The notes beneath the pieces were generated by a model. It was given only the letters and a program-made list of their open reading frames with translations. It was not told the DNA's origin and searched no databases. The position numbers were made by a program, and so were the translations under genes. A DNA stretch of 64,000 bases from positions 1,217,233 through 1,281,232 of the forward strand of contig JAFDZW010000005.1 in the NCBI GenBank assembly GCA_018266755.1, read 5' to 3'. Source of the stretch: Bacteroidota bacterium (lineage in GTDB: Bacteria > Bacteroidota > Ignavibacteria > Palsa-1295). Positions 53,121 to 62,492 of this stretch are shown here, in pieces; the first letter of the stretch is position 1, and each line of letters opens with the position of its first letter.

Positions 53121-53711
53121 CTACGTATTTTGCAACCGCTTTTTCAACGCCTCGTACCGTTCATCCCCCAAGGCCCGCACGAGTGGTGTCTTTAGGTAAT
53201 CGAGCAAATTCGTATGCGTTGCGGCTCCTTGCTTGCGGCCGCCTTCACATTCTGCTTCTTCAACGTAGCACATGTAATACTCGCCCTCCTCTTGCTCGGG
53301 ATAGATTCGGATGGGAAACAAGTGGCAGGAGATCGGCTTCGGATAATCCTTCACTTCGCCGTTGAAGTATGCCGTCTGGATGGCACACTGGGCGATGTCG
53401 CCGGTCCAGTGAACGAAGACGCACTCGTTGTGCCCGACGGTCGTGATGGTGAACGTGCCGTCGATGTTTCGTTGCCAGAGTCCCTTCTCGGCGATCGTCT
53501 CTAATGCAACATCGGGCAGGCGGTGCTTCACAAGCGGAAAGACGCTCTCGACGATCTCGATCTCCTGCTCAAGGATCGGCGCGCCGAGTCCGCCGGGCAT
53601 GGTGCAACAGGCGCCTTTGCAGACGTTGAGGTCGCAGGCGAACTCCGTCGTTGCAATATCGGTATCGACGGCGAGGATCGCGTTGTCAGGATAGATCGGA
53701 AGTTGAAGCAA
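53121..53711 (-). CDS. DUF3109-family cysteine-cluster protein
   Basis: A 196-residue protein of the DUF3109 family with a cysteine cluster: FACDLNVCKGACCTMPGG near residue 25, then CVFVHW, CAIQTAYFNG and CHLFPIRI. The pattern suggests a bound metal or iron-sulfur centre, as in the YkgJ-type zinc/iron-chelating domains. No reaction is known. The start is TTG at 53711, since no in-frame ATG precedes the conserved part; this start is uncertain. The gene is convergent with the thioesterase gene. Confidence 0.88.
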   Translation of the reverse strand: MLQLPIYPDNAILAVDTDIATTEFACDLNVCKGACCTMPGGLGAPILEQEIEIVESVFPLVKHRLPDVALETIAEKGLWQRNIDGTFTITTVGHNECVFVHWTGDIAQCAIQTAYFNGEVKDYPKPISCHLFPIRIYPEQEEGEYYMCYVEEAECEGGRKQGAATHTNLLDYLKTPLVRALGDERYEALKKRLQNT

Positions 53712-53849
53712 TGAGTTGGTTGCTGGTTAGTCGTTGATAGCAGAAGGAGAATGGGGGCAAATAAGGTTTCCTAAGAATTGAGATCATAGACGAAAGCGAC
53801 AAACCTCGTCACAGGAATACCGATCGGGAGAGGAGGATCACATGAAGAA

Positions 53850-55292
53850 CTATCGGACAATGATTTTCCCAGCGCAACATTCGAGCTCGTAGTACTGAAG
53901 CAGTACCTCGTATACTCCAGCCGGCATTTGACTTACATCTAGATCTGCGGTGCCTTCAGCCGAAAGCACTCCCTGGGCAACTTCTCGGCCAAGAATGTCG
54001 AATACATGATAGGGGTTTGAGCGATCGATCGATGAGATATGCACCATCCGGTCCGCCGGATTCGGATAGACATAAGTATAGTATTGAATCTTTTCAACAA
54101 CATCAACGTGCGATAATACAGAACTGCTTCGCGCCAAGATCGAGAAGCTGTGATTCGTAACAGGACTAAAACTGGCCACGAGATGTTCGTCACCTGTCAT
54201 TGTCAACCCCCAACATGAGAAGGGTGTGTAGCTCGTATCGATGACGATCGTATCGCATCGCCAGGACGCTCCTCGATCGGTACTCACGAGCAGATTATGA
54301 TTACTAAACCCGCCGGCGTATATCGTGTCGCGGTCGAGGTCCGTTGTCATCGTAACATCGTTTATCTTGATCGTTGGAAAGACGAATGGTTGTTCCCAAC
54401 TCTTTCCACCATCAGTCGAACGCATGATCATTCCGTATCCTCCGCTCGGATCGACGGTATCGCTCGGCCAATGCCTCCCATAGGCCAAGATAGTGTCACC
54501 CGCGGTAAAGGTACAATTCACAAGGTCGTTATAGTATTTAGGGTCCGATACCGAATCGAATATTAATGCCGTCGAATCGACCGTTTGAAAATTGTCGTAG
54601 GTCGTGTATATTTGCCCTCTGCCATACCGGAAAAAACGGAATTCACCATGACCAAACGATCGGCAGGAGCACAAATTGTAATATCCGGGCTTGGTTCGAT
54701 CGGTCCATGTGTTTCCGCCATCAGTGGTCGTAAAGATCTCGCTGTCGAGCTCTATCCCAACGACAATCCCGGTCAATGAATCGGAAAAGTCAATATCGGC
54801 AAGCTGATGCTGCACCGGGAACGGCATCAGCTTCCAACTTTGCCCGCCGTCGGTTGTTTTCACCACGAACCCATTGTCGGCAATGCCGACGGCACAGAGG
54901 GGGTCGACTTGCTGGACCTTTGTGAACCCAAAATTTGTGAGCCACATAGGATATTGGATGTCGAACGACTGTTCTTTCCACGACGCGCCCCCATCCTCGC
55001 TTCGGAACATTGTCAGCCGTTTGTCTACATACTGGTTCGGGTCCGTCGTCACAATGGCCGCTGCCGTACAAATATTTCCTTTGCAGGAAACCGAGGTAAA
55101 GCACACAAGCGAGTCGAGATGACCGCTCGGGGAAACCCACGAATCAGTATGCGTAACATGCCATAGGAGTTGCGCTCTGGCAATTGGTGTACCATTCAAG
55201 AAAGTCAGTGCCAACACACAAGTGGCAAGACTTCCAAACACAAATCGTCGGACTGCTGATTTAGTCACACCCTTGCAGAAAACATGTATCAT
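53850..55292 (-). CDS. T9SS-exported YCF48/BNR-repeat protein
   Basis: A 480-residue secreted protein. The signal (FVFGSLATCVLALTFLNGTPIARAQ) is followed by repeats with the bacterial-neuraminidase/YCF48 Asp-box: SEDGGASWKEQ, TTDGGQSWKLM, TTDGGNTWTDR, STDGGKSWEQP and STDRGASWRCD. A T9SS sorting domain (VYPNPADRMVHIS) ends the protein. Such propellers typically bind partners rather than cleave sugars. The start at 55292 lies within the end of the upstream Cys-rich gene (32-base overlap). Confidence 0.88.
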   Translation of the reverse strand: MIHVFCKGVTKSAVRRFVFGSLATCVLALTFLNGTPIARAQLLWHVTHTDSWVSPSGHLDSLVCFTSVSCKGNICTAAAIVTTDPNQYVDKRLTMFRSEDGGASWKEQSFDIQYPMWLTNFGFTKVQQVDPLCAVGIADNGFVVKTTDGGQSWKLMPFPVQHQLADIDFSDSLTGIVVGIELDSEIFTTTDGGNTWTDRTKPGYYNLCSCRSFGHGEFRFFRYGRGQIYTTYDNFQTVDSTALIFDSVSDPKYYNDLVNCTFTAGDTILAYGRHWPSDTVDPSGGYGMIMRSTDGGKSWEQPFVFPTIKINDVTMTTDLDRDTIYAGGFSNHNLLVSTDRGASWRCDTIVIDTSYTPFSCWGLTMTGDEHLVASFSPVTNHSFSILARSSSVLSHVDVVEKIQYYTYVYPNPADRMVHISSIDRSNPYHVFDILGREVAQGVLSAEGTADLDVSQMPAGVYEVLLQYYELECCAGKIIVR

Positions 55293-55881
55293 ACGAGTAT
55301 CCCCATGGTCCTGTCCATGTCTGTCCAACAGTGGTCACACCCCAATCCGAGAAGGCCGGACAGTCGGCAGTATTGATCATATTTGTTGAACAATTCGACA
55401 ATATGAGATGGCCGGAATTATCGTGACAAATATCGCAAGTCCGTTGACAGTACCCTTCCCCAGCGCACATCCTGCACTCGGGATAGGTTGAACCGTCCTG
55501 AACGAGTACAACCTTTATGCACTGTCCAGTAAAAATCGAAACCGTTGTGATTACTTGTTCCGAACACGGTCGACCGCCGGCTAACGTAGTATAAATATCT
55601 TGGCGTACATCGTCGAGCAAGTCCAACCAATTGATACTATTGCAACTTGAATTCCAATGGGCAGGATCAGGTGCATAATCTTCAATGTAGTATTGCTGCA
55701 CCCCACTGACTATTCGATAGCAATAGTGATAAGTGACCCAACAACTTGTGCCAGGAATTACAAGCGTGGCCACATTTGGCCCACCCCACGTCACCCCGGT
55801 GGGTGCGATATCAGTCGGGCACTGAGCACTCGCGCTCCTGCCTATGCACAAGGTGAACACAAGAACAAAGACGGAAACCAA
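55261..55881 (-). CDS. Secreted cysteine-rich protein of unknown function
   Basis: A 206-residue exported protein. The signal-like stretch VSVFVLVFTLCIGRSASA is followed by a chain with about 14 Cys residues (QCPTDIAP, YHYCYRIVSG, CRMCAGEGYCQRTCDICHDN). This could form disulfides or bind metal. The domain is not recognised. The only in-frame start I see is a TTG at 55881 with no clear ribosome site, so the start is uncertain. Its end overlaps the next gene by 32 bases, suggesting co-expression. Confidence 0.65.
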   Translation of the reverse strand: MVSVFVLVFTLCIGRSASAQCPTDIAPTGVTWGGPNVATLVIPGTSCWVTYHYCYRIVSGVQQYYIEDYAPDPAHWNSSCNSINWLDLLDDVRQDIYTTLAGGRPCSEQVITTVSIFTGQCIKVVLVQDGSTYPECRMCAGEGYCQRTCDICHDNSGHLILSNCSTNMINTADCPAFSDWGVTTVGQTWTGPWGYSYDTCFLQGCD

Positions 55882-56249
55882 ACGATCTACAGAACTGAAA
55901 AACCTTACATAAGCAGTCGCTGAGTGTTTGAGTGTTTGAGTGTTTGAGTGTATGAAGATTTATTCATATGCTTGATGAGGTGTTGATGAACAGTTGCCAT
56001 GGAAGTAATCAGTATCTTGACTGGCAATAGTCAAGACTCTTCATCTCTTATTCTTGGAACAAATTCCTGGAACAGCAAAACAGTTCCGAATCATGGACGC
56101 TAATATTCGCAACCTTATTGGACTAGTGAGCATGGCCCATAGGAACGTCACCGTTCGTTCATACGCCAAATCATCAATGTCATGCAAGTGTAGTTTTTGT
56201 CTGAATATCTTGAATCAATTCCCTCCGAATATCCTTATACAATAGCAAT
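55882..56249. other. Intergenic region with a tandem repeat and a hairpin
   Basis: These 368 bases contain no credible gene. The octamer GAGTGTTT occurs three times at 55922-55945, followed by a variant GAGTGTAT. A perfect inverted repeat TCTTGACT-ggcaat-AGTCAAGA spans 56015-56036. A promoter for xerC should be here but is not clear. Confidence 0.5.
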
Positions 56250-57182
56250 ATGGCATCTCGCTATTCCACCACATTTGCCGGCTGGCTAGAGCAGTTTCTC
56301 GATCATATCGCACATGAACGAGGGGCCAGCGAACTGACCCTTGGCACGTATCGCGCCGACCTTGAAGAATTTTCCCGGATCGTAGAGAACGAAGAGCTCG
56401 AACTCTCGGGCACGCATGCTGACCTGCAGGTTATCCGAGCCTACCTGGCGGTGCTCGCCGAACAGGAGTCGCGAACGGGCAAACCGATCGCCCGCGCATC
56501 GATCTCACGCAAGCTCTCGACGCTTCGTTCGATGATCCGCTTTCTCGTTAATCGAGGCATCTTCGAATTCAATGCTGCCCGCCTGGTCAAAACACCGAAG
56601 GGCGAACGTAGGCTGCCGACGGTGGTCAGCGAACGTGCTGCCGATGCGGCGCTCGGTGCACCGGATCTTTCCACACCGGAAGGAAATCGCGATGCCGCGA
56701 TCCTCGAACTTCTCTATTCCAGCGGTCTGCGGCGTGCGGAGCTTGCTGGCATAGATATTGCTGATATCGATCTCAAGAAGAGAACCGTGAGGGTCATGGG
56801 AAAAGGCCACAAAGTTCGGATCGTCCCGGTCGGCACCAAGGCCGCCGCCGCGATCGAACGATATCTCGGACACAGAAACGAGTTCGGCGACACACGCGAC
56901 CCATCTGCCTTGTTTCTGCTTGCCGACGGTCGTCGGCTCTCGCCAGGGATGGTATATCACATCGTACGCAAGTATTTCAAGGGCAACGAGCTTTCGCGCT
57001 CGCATCCGCACATGCTCCGTCACTCCTGCGCCACACATTTGCTCGATCACGGCGCCGAGATCCGCGCCGTACAGGAAGTGCTCGGCCACGCCTCGCTCCG
57101 CACGACGCAGCGATATACCCATCTCACTGTCGATCGGCTGAAGAGCGCATACGATAGTGCTCATCCGAGAAGTGGCAAGTGA
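56250..57182 (+). CDS. xerC: Tyrosine recombinase, XerC/XerD type
   Basis: A 310-residue site-specific recombinase resolving chromosome dimers at dif. The N-terminal SAM-like domain covers residues about 5-100. The catalytic residues are the Arg in SSGLRRAELAGI, the Lys in RVMGKGHKVRIVPV, the HxxR in HMLRHSCATHLL, the His in LGHASLRTTQ and the Tyr in RYTHLTVDRL. It sits directly before hpf, as the Bacteroidota xerC gene often does; XerC versus XerD cannot be settled by sequence alone here. Confidence 0.95.
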   Translation: MASRYSTTFAGWLEQFLDHIAHERGASELTLGTYRADLEEFSRIVENEELELSGTHADLQVIRAYLAVLAEQESRTGKPIARASISRKLSTLRSMIRFLVNRGIFEFNAARLVKTPKGERRLPTVVSERAADAALGAPDLSTPEGNRDAAILELLYSSGLRRAELAGIDIADIDLKKRTVRVMGKGHKVRIVPVGTKAAAAIERYLGHRNEFGDTRDPSALFLLADGRRLSPGMVYHIVRKYFKGNELSRSHPHMLRHSCATHLLDHGAEIRAVQEVLGHASLRTTQRYTHLTVDRLKSAYDSAHPRSGK

Positions 57183-57259
57183 ATCATTTTAGGGTCCCGA
57201 GCCGTAGGCAAAGGACCAACTATTACAATTCGATCTTACTATACAAAGGAGATAGTAAC

Positions 57260-57586
57260 ATGAAGATCCAAATATCGAACAGACACGAGACCGCTCATCC
57301 GCAGATCAAGACGATGATCGAACAAGAGCTCGAGAGCCTTGCAACCCGCTATGACATCATCCTCGGTGCCGATGTCATACTGGACCACGAGGGCAAAAAC
57401 GGAGCAACGACAATGTCCGCAGAAATCAATCTGAAAATCAAGGGCCAGTTACTCACCGCATCGGAGAAATCGGAGAAAATAGAAAAATCGATCGATCTCG
57501 CCGTGCGCTCGCTCGAAAAGCAGCTCAAGCGTCACAAAGAAACACATTATTCCAGTCAGGACCGAAGCTTTACGCCGAAAGTGTGA
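57260..57586 (+). CDS. hpf: Ribosome hibernation promoting factor (short HPF/RaiA family)
   Basis: A 108-residue HPF/YfiA-type protein (MKIQISNRHETAHPQIKTMI, then VDLAVRSLEKQLKRHKE-like C-terminal helix) that binds the 30S A/P site in slow growth and inactivates ribosomes. It is the short type, without the dimerisation domain of long HPF. The start at 57260 follows AAAGGAG, and an in-frame upstream extension lacks similarity. It follows xerC by 77 bases and ends before a clear terminator. Confidence 0.88.
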   Translation: MKIQISNRHETAHPQIKTMIEQELESLATRYDIILGADVILDHEGKNGATTMSAEINLKIKGQLLTASEKSEKIEKSIDLAVRSLEKQLKRHKETHYSSQDRSFTPKV

Positions 57587-57621
57587 TCGGGCTCGACGCC
57601 ACAACCAATCAGTATTACAAC

Positions 57622-57652
57622 GAACAGCCCCGCATGGGGCTGTTCTATTTAC
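57622..57652 (+). terminator. Rho-independent terminator after hpf
   Basis: GAACAGCCCC-gcat-GGGGCTGTTC is a perfect 10-bp stem followed by TATTTA, 36 bases after the hpf stop. Confidence 0.8.
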
Positions 57653-57673
57653 AGAACCTATCAACTCAGTATC

Positions 57674-59728
57674 CTACCGAACGATCGTGATCCCGGCGCT
57701 TGCGTCGATCACCGATGATACCACTCGCAGACGATACGCACCCGGCGCGATCATATTGACATCGATCTCGCACGGATGCGATGCCGTTACTTCGGTCTCC
57801 TTCGAGAGGACGGTCTTCCCAAGCTGATCGACTAACTCAATACGCACCTCGCCGATCGAACGATCCGAGATCAGCATGACCGATGTTGCCGCGGGGTTCG
57901 GTGTAATACTCAGTTTTGGCGGCTTGCCGGTGAGCAGATAGTTCGACAAAATGAATGCGCCGCATTGCGTCGGGAGTGTTACGTTCACTGCATACGGGTG
58001 CGGGCCCGCATACAAATACTCACAAGGCAGCGGAGATTGCACTACCTGCAGTGAATCGAAAAATACGTTGCCGGAACCACGTGGGTCGTACATCACCGTA
58101 AACTCGGCATATCCGAGGATCACACCCGAGGTTACATTCGACAGATGCAGTTTCGATCGGCCTGTCCATTGTTCGCCCGCAATATCGAGCGGTGAACCGG
58201 TGACAGAGAATGAACCAAGATATTGAAGCACCGGATCGTAGCGGAGCACGAGTTCAACTTCGCGTTGAGATGTAATGCCCGCAAGCGTTATCGGCACGTA
58301 GACGGTCCCGCCGATGGTGTCGTTTGTCTGATCGACCGAGCTCACACTAAATGGCGCCGAGGGCTTCACACCGCCGAGCAGTTGCACCGTATCGAACGAA
58401 CCATCGGATAGGTGGAGAACCATCTGGGTCGCCGAACCGCCCGCGACCGGATTAAGCGTGACCAGCACCGAATCGCCGGATGTTGTCGCGGCGGAGTAAG
58501 CCGAGGAGTCCTGAAAGGTCATTTGTGAAATGGTCGGTTGTGTACAGCCATACCCACGGAAGTGCAGAACACGTTGTAACGGTTGGTCGCACTGCAAGAT
58601 CGAGTCGCCGATGAACAGGCTGTCTTCGGTCAGAACAATGCCGCCCGCTCTGCCTGTCTGCGGAAATGGGAGTGAATCCCCGCCACTATTGAACGTCCCC
58701 CATACCGATCCGTCAGTACTATCGACGGCAAACACGATATTGTCATTTGCAGCGACGACATAGCGAGTATCCCAATGACTGCCCGGTCCGCCAATGGACT
58801 TCCAGGTGACCCCGTGATCCAGCGATCGGAGTACTCCTCGAAGACTGGTCTGCGCATAGAGCGCATTCTGCGATGCAGAAATGCTGCCGCAGAGCATCAA
58901 CTGTTGTACTGTAAACTTCCTCTGCCAGGTAACGCCCTGATCGCTCGTGGTAAAGATGCATGCAGAATCTCCATTCGGAAAATTCGACCATACGCCCGAT
59001 TCGTTGATGAGGCATATCCGTTTCGGATCGCAAGAATCTGCCGCAAACGAATAGCAATCGACATAAGTAGAAGTCGGTGCTGCCGTCCATGTCGCACCTC
59101 GATCGTTCGACACGACAAGTTGGTTGTAACTCGCTGCAGAAGGAACGGTGAGAACCGACGGATCCTCCATGATCATATAACAGGTAGAACCTTGTGCCCA
59201 ACGACCGTAGATGATCGGGTGGTTAACCCCGACATTCGTATTCGTCCATGTCAGTCCGCCGTCTCGTGATATATAGAGCCCACTGCTCCCCATCGGGGCC
59301 GCGATCTCGTTGGCAGAGCCAAGAAAGAATGCTGTATACACCCCGTCGGCAGATTGTTTCGGGATCGGGGCATGTATCCATGTGATGCCACCATCGTGGG
59401 TGACATAGACATCCTGTCCGCTTGCGATGACGCAATCAACCGCACTGAACAAATCAATATCGCCTACCCCGCCCCAAACCGGTACAACCGGGGTACGTTT
59501 GGTCCACGTCTTCCCAAGGTCGGATGAAACGAACAAATCATAGATGCCAACCCACAGGTTTCCGTCCTTGAAGGCCATCGCCCCGCCGGGATATATCTGC
59601 GGAAAACCGAATCCCGGATCAAGCAAGCCCGGAGCGAGATTACGCCACTGCGCAGTTCCGCTGCCTGCGAACAGCAATATCAGCGCGAGGATCGGGAACA
59701 ACCGTACCGTATGCAGAGGCCTTGTCAT
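57674..59728 (-). CDS. Large T9SS-exported BNR/cohesin-like protein
   Basis: A 684-residue secreted protein. After a signal (FPILALILLFAGSGTAQ) come Asp-box repeats (SSDLGKTWTKR, THDGGITWIHA, SRDGGLTWTNT, SNDRGATWTAA, TSDQGVTWQRK). A beta-domain with cohesin-like strands follows (VYVPITLAGITSQREVELVLRYDP) near residue 490. The C-terminus is a T9SS sorting domain (ITPNPAATSVMLIS). It resembles the propeller at 53850-55292 in its first half. A role in adhesion or surface assembly is inferred. Confidence 0.88.
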   Translation of the reverse strand: MTRPLHTVRLFPILALILLFAGSGTAQWRNLAPGLLDPGFGFPQIYPGGAMAFKDGNLWVGIYDLFVSSDLGKTWTKRTPVVPVWGGVGDIDLFSAVDCVIASGQDVYVTHDGGITWIHAPIPKQSADGVYTAFFLGSANEIAAPMGSSGLYISRDGGLTWTNTNVGVNHPIIYGRWAQGSTCYMIMEDPSVLTVPSAASYNQLVVSNDRGATWTAAPTSTYVDCYSFAADSCDPKRICLINESGVWSNFPNGDSACIFTTSDQGVTWQRKFTVQQLMLCGSISASQNALYAQTSLRGVLRSLDHGVTWKSIGGPGSHWDTRYVVAANDNIVFAVDSTDGSVWGTFNSGGDSLPFPQTGRAGGIVLTEDSLFIGDSILQCDQPLQRVLHFRGYGCTQPTISQMTFQDSSAYSAATTSGDSVLVTLNPVAGGSATQMVLHLSDGSFDTVQLLGGVKPSAPFSVSSVDQTNDTIGGTVYVPITLAGITSQREVELVLRYDPVLQYLGSFSVTGSPLDIAGEQWTGRSKLHLSNVTSGVILGYAEFTVMYDPRGSGNVFFDSLQVVQSPLPCEYLYAGPHPYAVNVTLPTQCGAFILSNYLLTGKPPKLSITPNPAATSVMLISDRSIGEVRIELVDQLGKTVLSKETEVTASHPCEIDVNMIAPGAYRLRVVSSVIDASAGITIVR

Positions 59729-60025
59729 CGGATCATTTGTTCAACGTAACTACTACTTCTTGCCCACGGGTAAAAATACACACTTATAGATACACAGTCC
59801 TAATGAAAAACAATTCACCATCTGCATCGTGCGCTTTGCAAGACGACTTCCTGTCCACGCATCGAAATACCCTTCGACTCGGCAAACAATCATCGTGGCA
59901 CGCTTTATGTGTGCTGCACTCCCATCATAAATAACTATTCATCGAACATGCACACAACTTTGCACGCACTGTCGGGTTGCTTTAGTAGGACCACTACCTA
60001 CTACCATCCAAAAGGAGAATATGGT

Positions 60026-60172
60026 ATGAACAAATTCGCTCACTTCTTCCTCGTCGGCTTCGCCGTTGCCGTCATGACGCTTGTTGCCGCCCTCGCGCTG
60101 AGCAACCGTCTCACAGCTCGTTCGTCCGAGACAGCGCCCCACTCGGGTGTATCCAGCCTCGAGACACGCTAA
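60026..60172 (+). CDS. Small single-span membrane protein
   Basis: A 48-residue protein with one membrane helix (FFLVGFAVAVMTLVAALAL) and a short polar tail. The ATG at 60026 is preceded by a strong AAAGGAG at 60011-60017. A second ATG at 60021 reads straight into a stop, so it is not used. It is 67 bases upstream of the VWA protein gene and probably shares its transcript. No family is recognised. Confidence 0.7.
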   Translation: MNKFAHFFLVGFAVAVMTLVAALALSNRLTARSSETAPHSGVSSLETR

Positions 60173-60239
60173 CGATCAGGAGTCGTAGAACGACTCCAGC
60201 ATATCAATCCACAATCACTGCATCAGAAGGAGACTTCAT

Positions 60240-62354
60240 ATGAAGCTGATCAAACACGCCCTTGCGGCAGGAATCGTTGCCGCAACGTTCGCACTCTGCC
60301 TCGCGATCACGATCGCTGCGCCGTTTCGCAACCCGGATCCGGGCAAGATCGACGCAACCGTAACGGTCGCAAATACCCACACGCCGTTGGTACATGCAGA
60401 AGTCCGCATCGTCGAAATAACACGAGTTGCCTTCACGGATACCGGTGGCGTTGCTCATTTCATCCACGTTCGGCCGGGCACATACACCGTAATCGCAATC
60501 GTGATCGGCAGCGAGCCCGATACACTTACCAACGTCACGGTCGAACCCGGAAGAACGACTACAATCGCATTCCGCCTTCTGCCTTCATTGAAGAAGAAAA
60601 GCGTCGATCAGATCGTCGCACTCTCGCCGGGACTCGTGCGTGACAACACGAATGCCGGTTTCTCCGTACACGGGGCTCGTGGTGATCAGAACTCTGTTCG
60701 GCTCAATAGTATTGGAACCGCACATATATCTCCTCTGTCGATCTCAGAGGTTAATACTTCCACAGCCGGCGGCGACGCATCGAAGGGTGGCTACATTGGC
60801 GGAGAGATCAACGCACACTCGAAGCGGTCGTCGACACCTCAGTATCTGCCCCCGACTCCGGAACTACATGACTCCTACATCGATCTATCACATTCTCAAA
60901 ATAGTTATAACACTGCCGAGTATACGAACTTCCGCGAGAACGAATTCAAAGACGTCGCGCAAGAACCGCTCTCGACATTCTCGATTGACGTCGATGGCGC
61001 ATCGTACAGCAACATCCGTCACTTCATCACGAGCGGACAGATGCCGCCGAAGGATCTCGTTCGCATCGAGGAGATGGTCAACTACTTCAAATATGACTAT
61101 CCCCAACCGAAGGGCGACGAACCGTTCTCCATCACGACCGAGATCGGCGCATGTCCCTGGAAGCCGGCACACCGACTGGTGCTCGTTGGTTTGCATGGCA
61201 AAGAGATTGACAAAGAGTCCGCTCCGCCTGCCAACCTCACATTCCTCCTCGATGTCTCCGGTTCGATGATGCCGGAAGAACGGTTACCATTATTGCAGAA
61301 AGCATTTCATCTGCTGGTGAACGAGCTTCGTCCGCAGGACCGCGTCGCCATCGTAGCATACGCTGGCGCACCGGGGCTTGTCCTGCCGTCGACAACCGGT
61401 GAGCACAAAGACCGAATTCTCGATGCCCTCGATCGTCTCACTGCCGGAGGTTCGACCGCCGGAGGAGCCGGCATTCAACTCGCATACAAGATTGCGAAGG
61501 AGAACTTCCGGAAAGATTATAACAACCGCGTAATCCTCGCGACCGACGGCGATTTCAATGTGGGAATTTCCAACACCGGCGATCTCGTCCGTTTCATCGA
61601 AGATCAACGCTCGAGCGGGATCTATCTCACCACGATCGGTGTCGGCACGGATAATTATAAAGATGCTCGTCTGAAGGAGCTTGCCGACAAAGGCAACGGC
61701 AACTACTACTACCTCGACAATCTGCTCGAGGCCAAGAAAGTATTTGTCACGCAACTCGGCGGGACGCTCAATGCCATTGCAAAAGATGTAAAAATCCAGA
61801 TCGAATTCAATCCGCAGCACATACAAGGATATCGTCTCATCGGGTATGAAAGCCGCATCCTTGCGAAAGAAGACTTCAACAATGATAAGAAGGATGCGGG
61901 CGAGCTCGGCTCGGGGCACACCGTCACGGCGCTCTATGAGATCATTCCCGCCGGTGAGAAGTCCGATGAACTGCACAGTGTCGATTCGCTTCGCTATCAG
62001 CACACAACGGTACCGATTGCGTCAACAAAAAGCGATGAATTGATGATGGTAAAATTCCGATATAAACGACCGGACGATTCGACAAGCAGACTCATCGAAC
62101 ATCCGCTCGTTGACACTCCGGCAGCAACAAATTCGAGTAACAGCACGCCGACGGCGCCCCGGAATTTACACTGGGCAACGACTGTCGCAGAATTCGGTAT
62201 GATCCTGCGCGACTCCAAGTTCAAAGGCAACTCGCGCATCGCAGATGTGCTCGTCGATGCTCGCGCAGCAAAAGGAGCAGACGCAGAAGGCTACCGCGCC
62301 GAGTTTATCAAACTCGTCGAGATGTGCCAACTTCTCGATAAAGCTTCGAACTAA
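60240..62354 (+). CDS. YfbK-family VWA protein fused to a regulatory-like domain and a TonB-plug-like segment
   Basis: A 704-residue exported protein. Residues 1-30 are a signal or anchor. Residues 38-112 are a carboxypeptidase-regulatory-like beta domain (VTVANTHTPLVHAEVRI). Residues 121-195 resemble a TonB-receptor plug (SVDQIVALSPGLVRD, FSVHGARGDQNSVRLNSIG, GGYIGGEINAHSKR). A YfbK N-terminal domain covers 228-320. The VWA domain (333-510) has MIDAS motif DVSGSMM and ATDGDFNVG, and a DUF3520-like tail ends the protein. VWA binds partner proteins through a metal. The plug has no barrel after it, so it cannot be a receptor; its role is unknown. Confidence 0.85.
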   Translation: MKLIKHALAAGIVAATFALCLAITIAAPFRNPDPGKIDATVTVANTHTPLVHAEVRIVEITRVAFTDTGGVAHFIHVRPGTYTVIAIVIGSEPDTLTNVTVEPGRTTTIAFRLLPSLKKKSVDQIVALSPGLVRDNTNAGFSVHGARGDQNSVRLNSIGTAHISPLSISEVNTSTAGGDASKGGYIGGEINAHSKRSSTPQYLPPTPELHDSYIDLSHSQNSYNTAEYTNFRENEFKDVAQEPLSTFSIDVDGASYSNIRHFITSGQMPPKDLVRIEEMVNYFKYDYPQPKGDEPFSITTEIGACPWKPAHRLVLVGLHGKEIDKESAPPANLTFLLDVSGSMMPEERLPLLQKAFHLLVNELRPQDRVAIVAYAGAPGLVLPSTTGEHKDRILDALDRLTAGGSTAGGAGIQLAYKIAKENFRKDYNNRVILATDGDFNVGISNTGDLVRFIEDQRSSGIYLTTIGVGTDNYKDARLKELADKGNGNYYYLDNLLEAKKVFVTQLGGTLNAIAKDVKIQIEFNPQHIQGYRLIGYESRILAKEDFNNDKKDAGELGSGHTVTALYEIIPAGEKSDELHSVDSLRYQHTTVPIASTKSDELMMVKFRYKRPDDSTSRLIEHPLVDTPAATNSSNSTPTAPRNLHWATTVAEFGMILRDSKFKGNSRIADVLVDARAAKGADAEGYRAEFIKLVEMCQLLDKASN

Positions 62355-62370
62355 GGGCAATATCACAATC

Positions 62371-62410
62371 ACGATCGGTGAAGCATGCATAGCATTGCTT
62401 CACCGATCGT
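62371..62410 (+). terminator. Long perfect stem, probable terminator
   Basis: ACGATCGGTGAAGCA pairs perfectly over 15 bases with TGCTTCACCGATCGT, ten-base loop, followed by TTTATAG, right after the VWA gene stop. Confidence 0.75.
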
Positions 62411-62492
62411 TTATAGATAGGTCTCCATTACATAACTTGCGGTGCTTCGAGCCAATTGTCGAGGCAGAAGCGCTCGTGGGCAATAGAGCACA

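Noticed and set aside
55922-55953. CRISPR-like short repeats
   Set aside because: The octamers are directly adjacent with no spacers and no cas genes are in the window.
56054-56245. Small open frame of about 63 codons upstream of xerC
   Set aside because: It has no ribosome site, no domain and a composition unlike the neighbours; the region reads better as intergenic.
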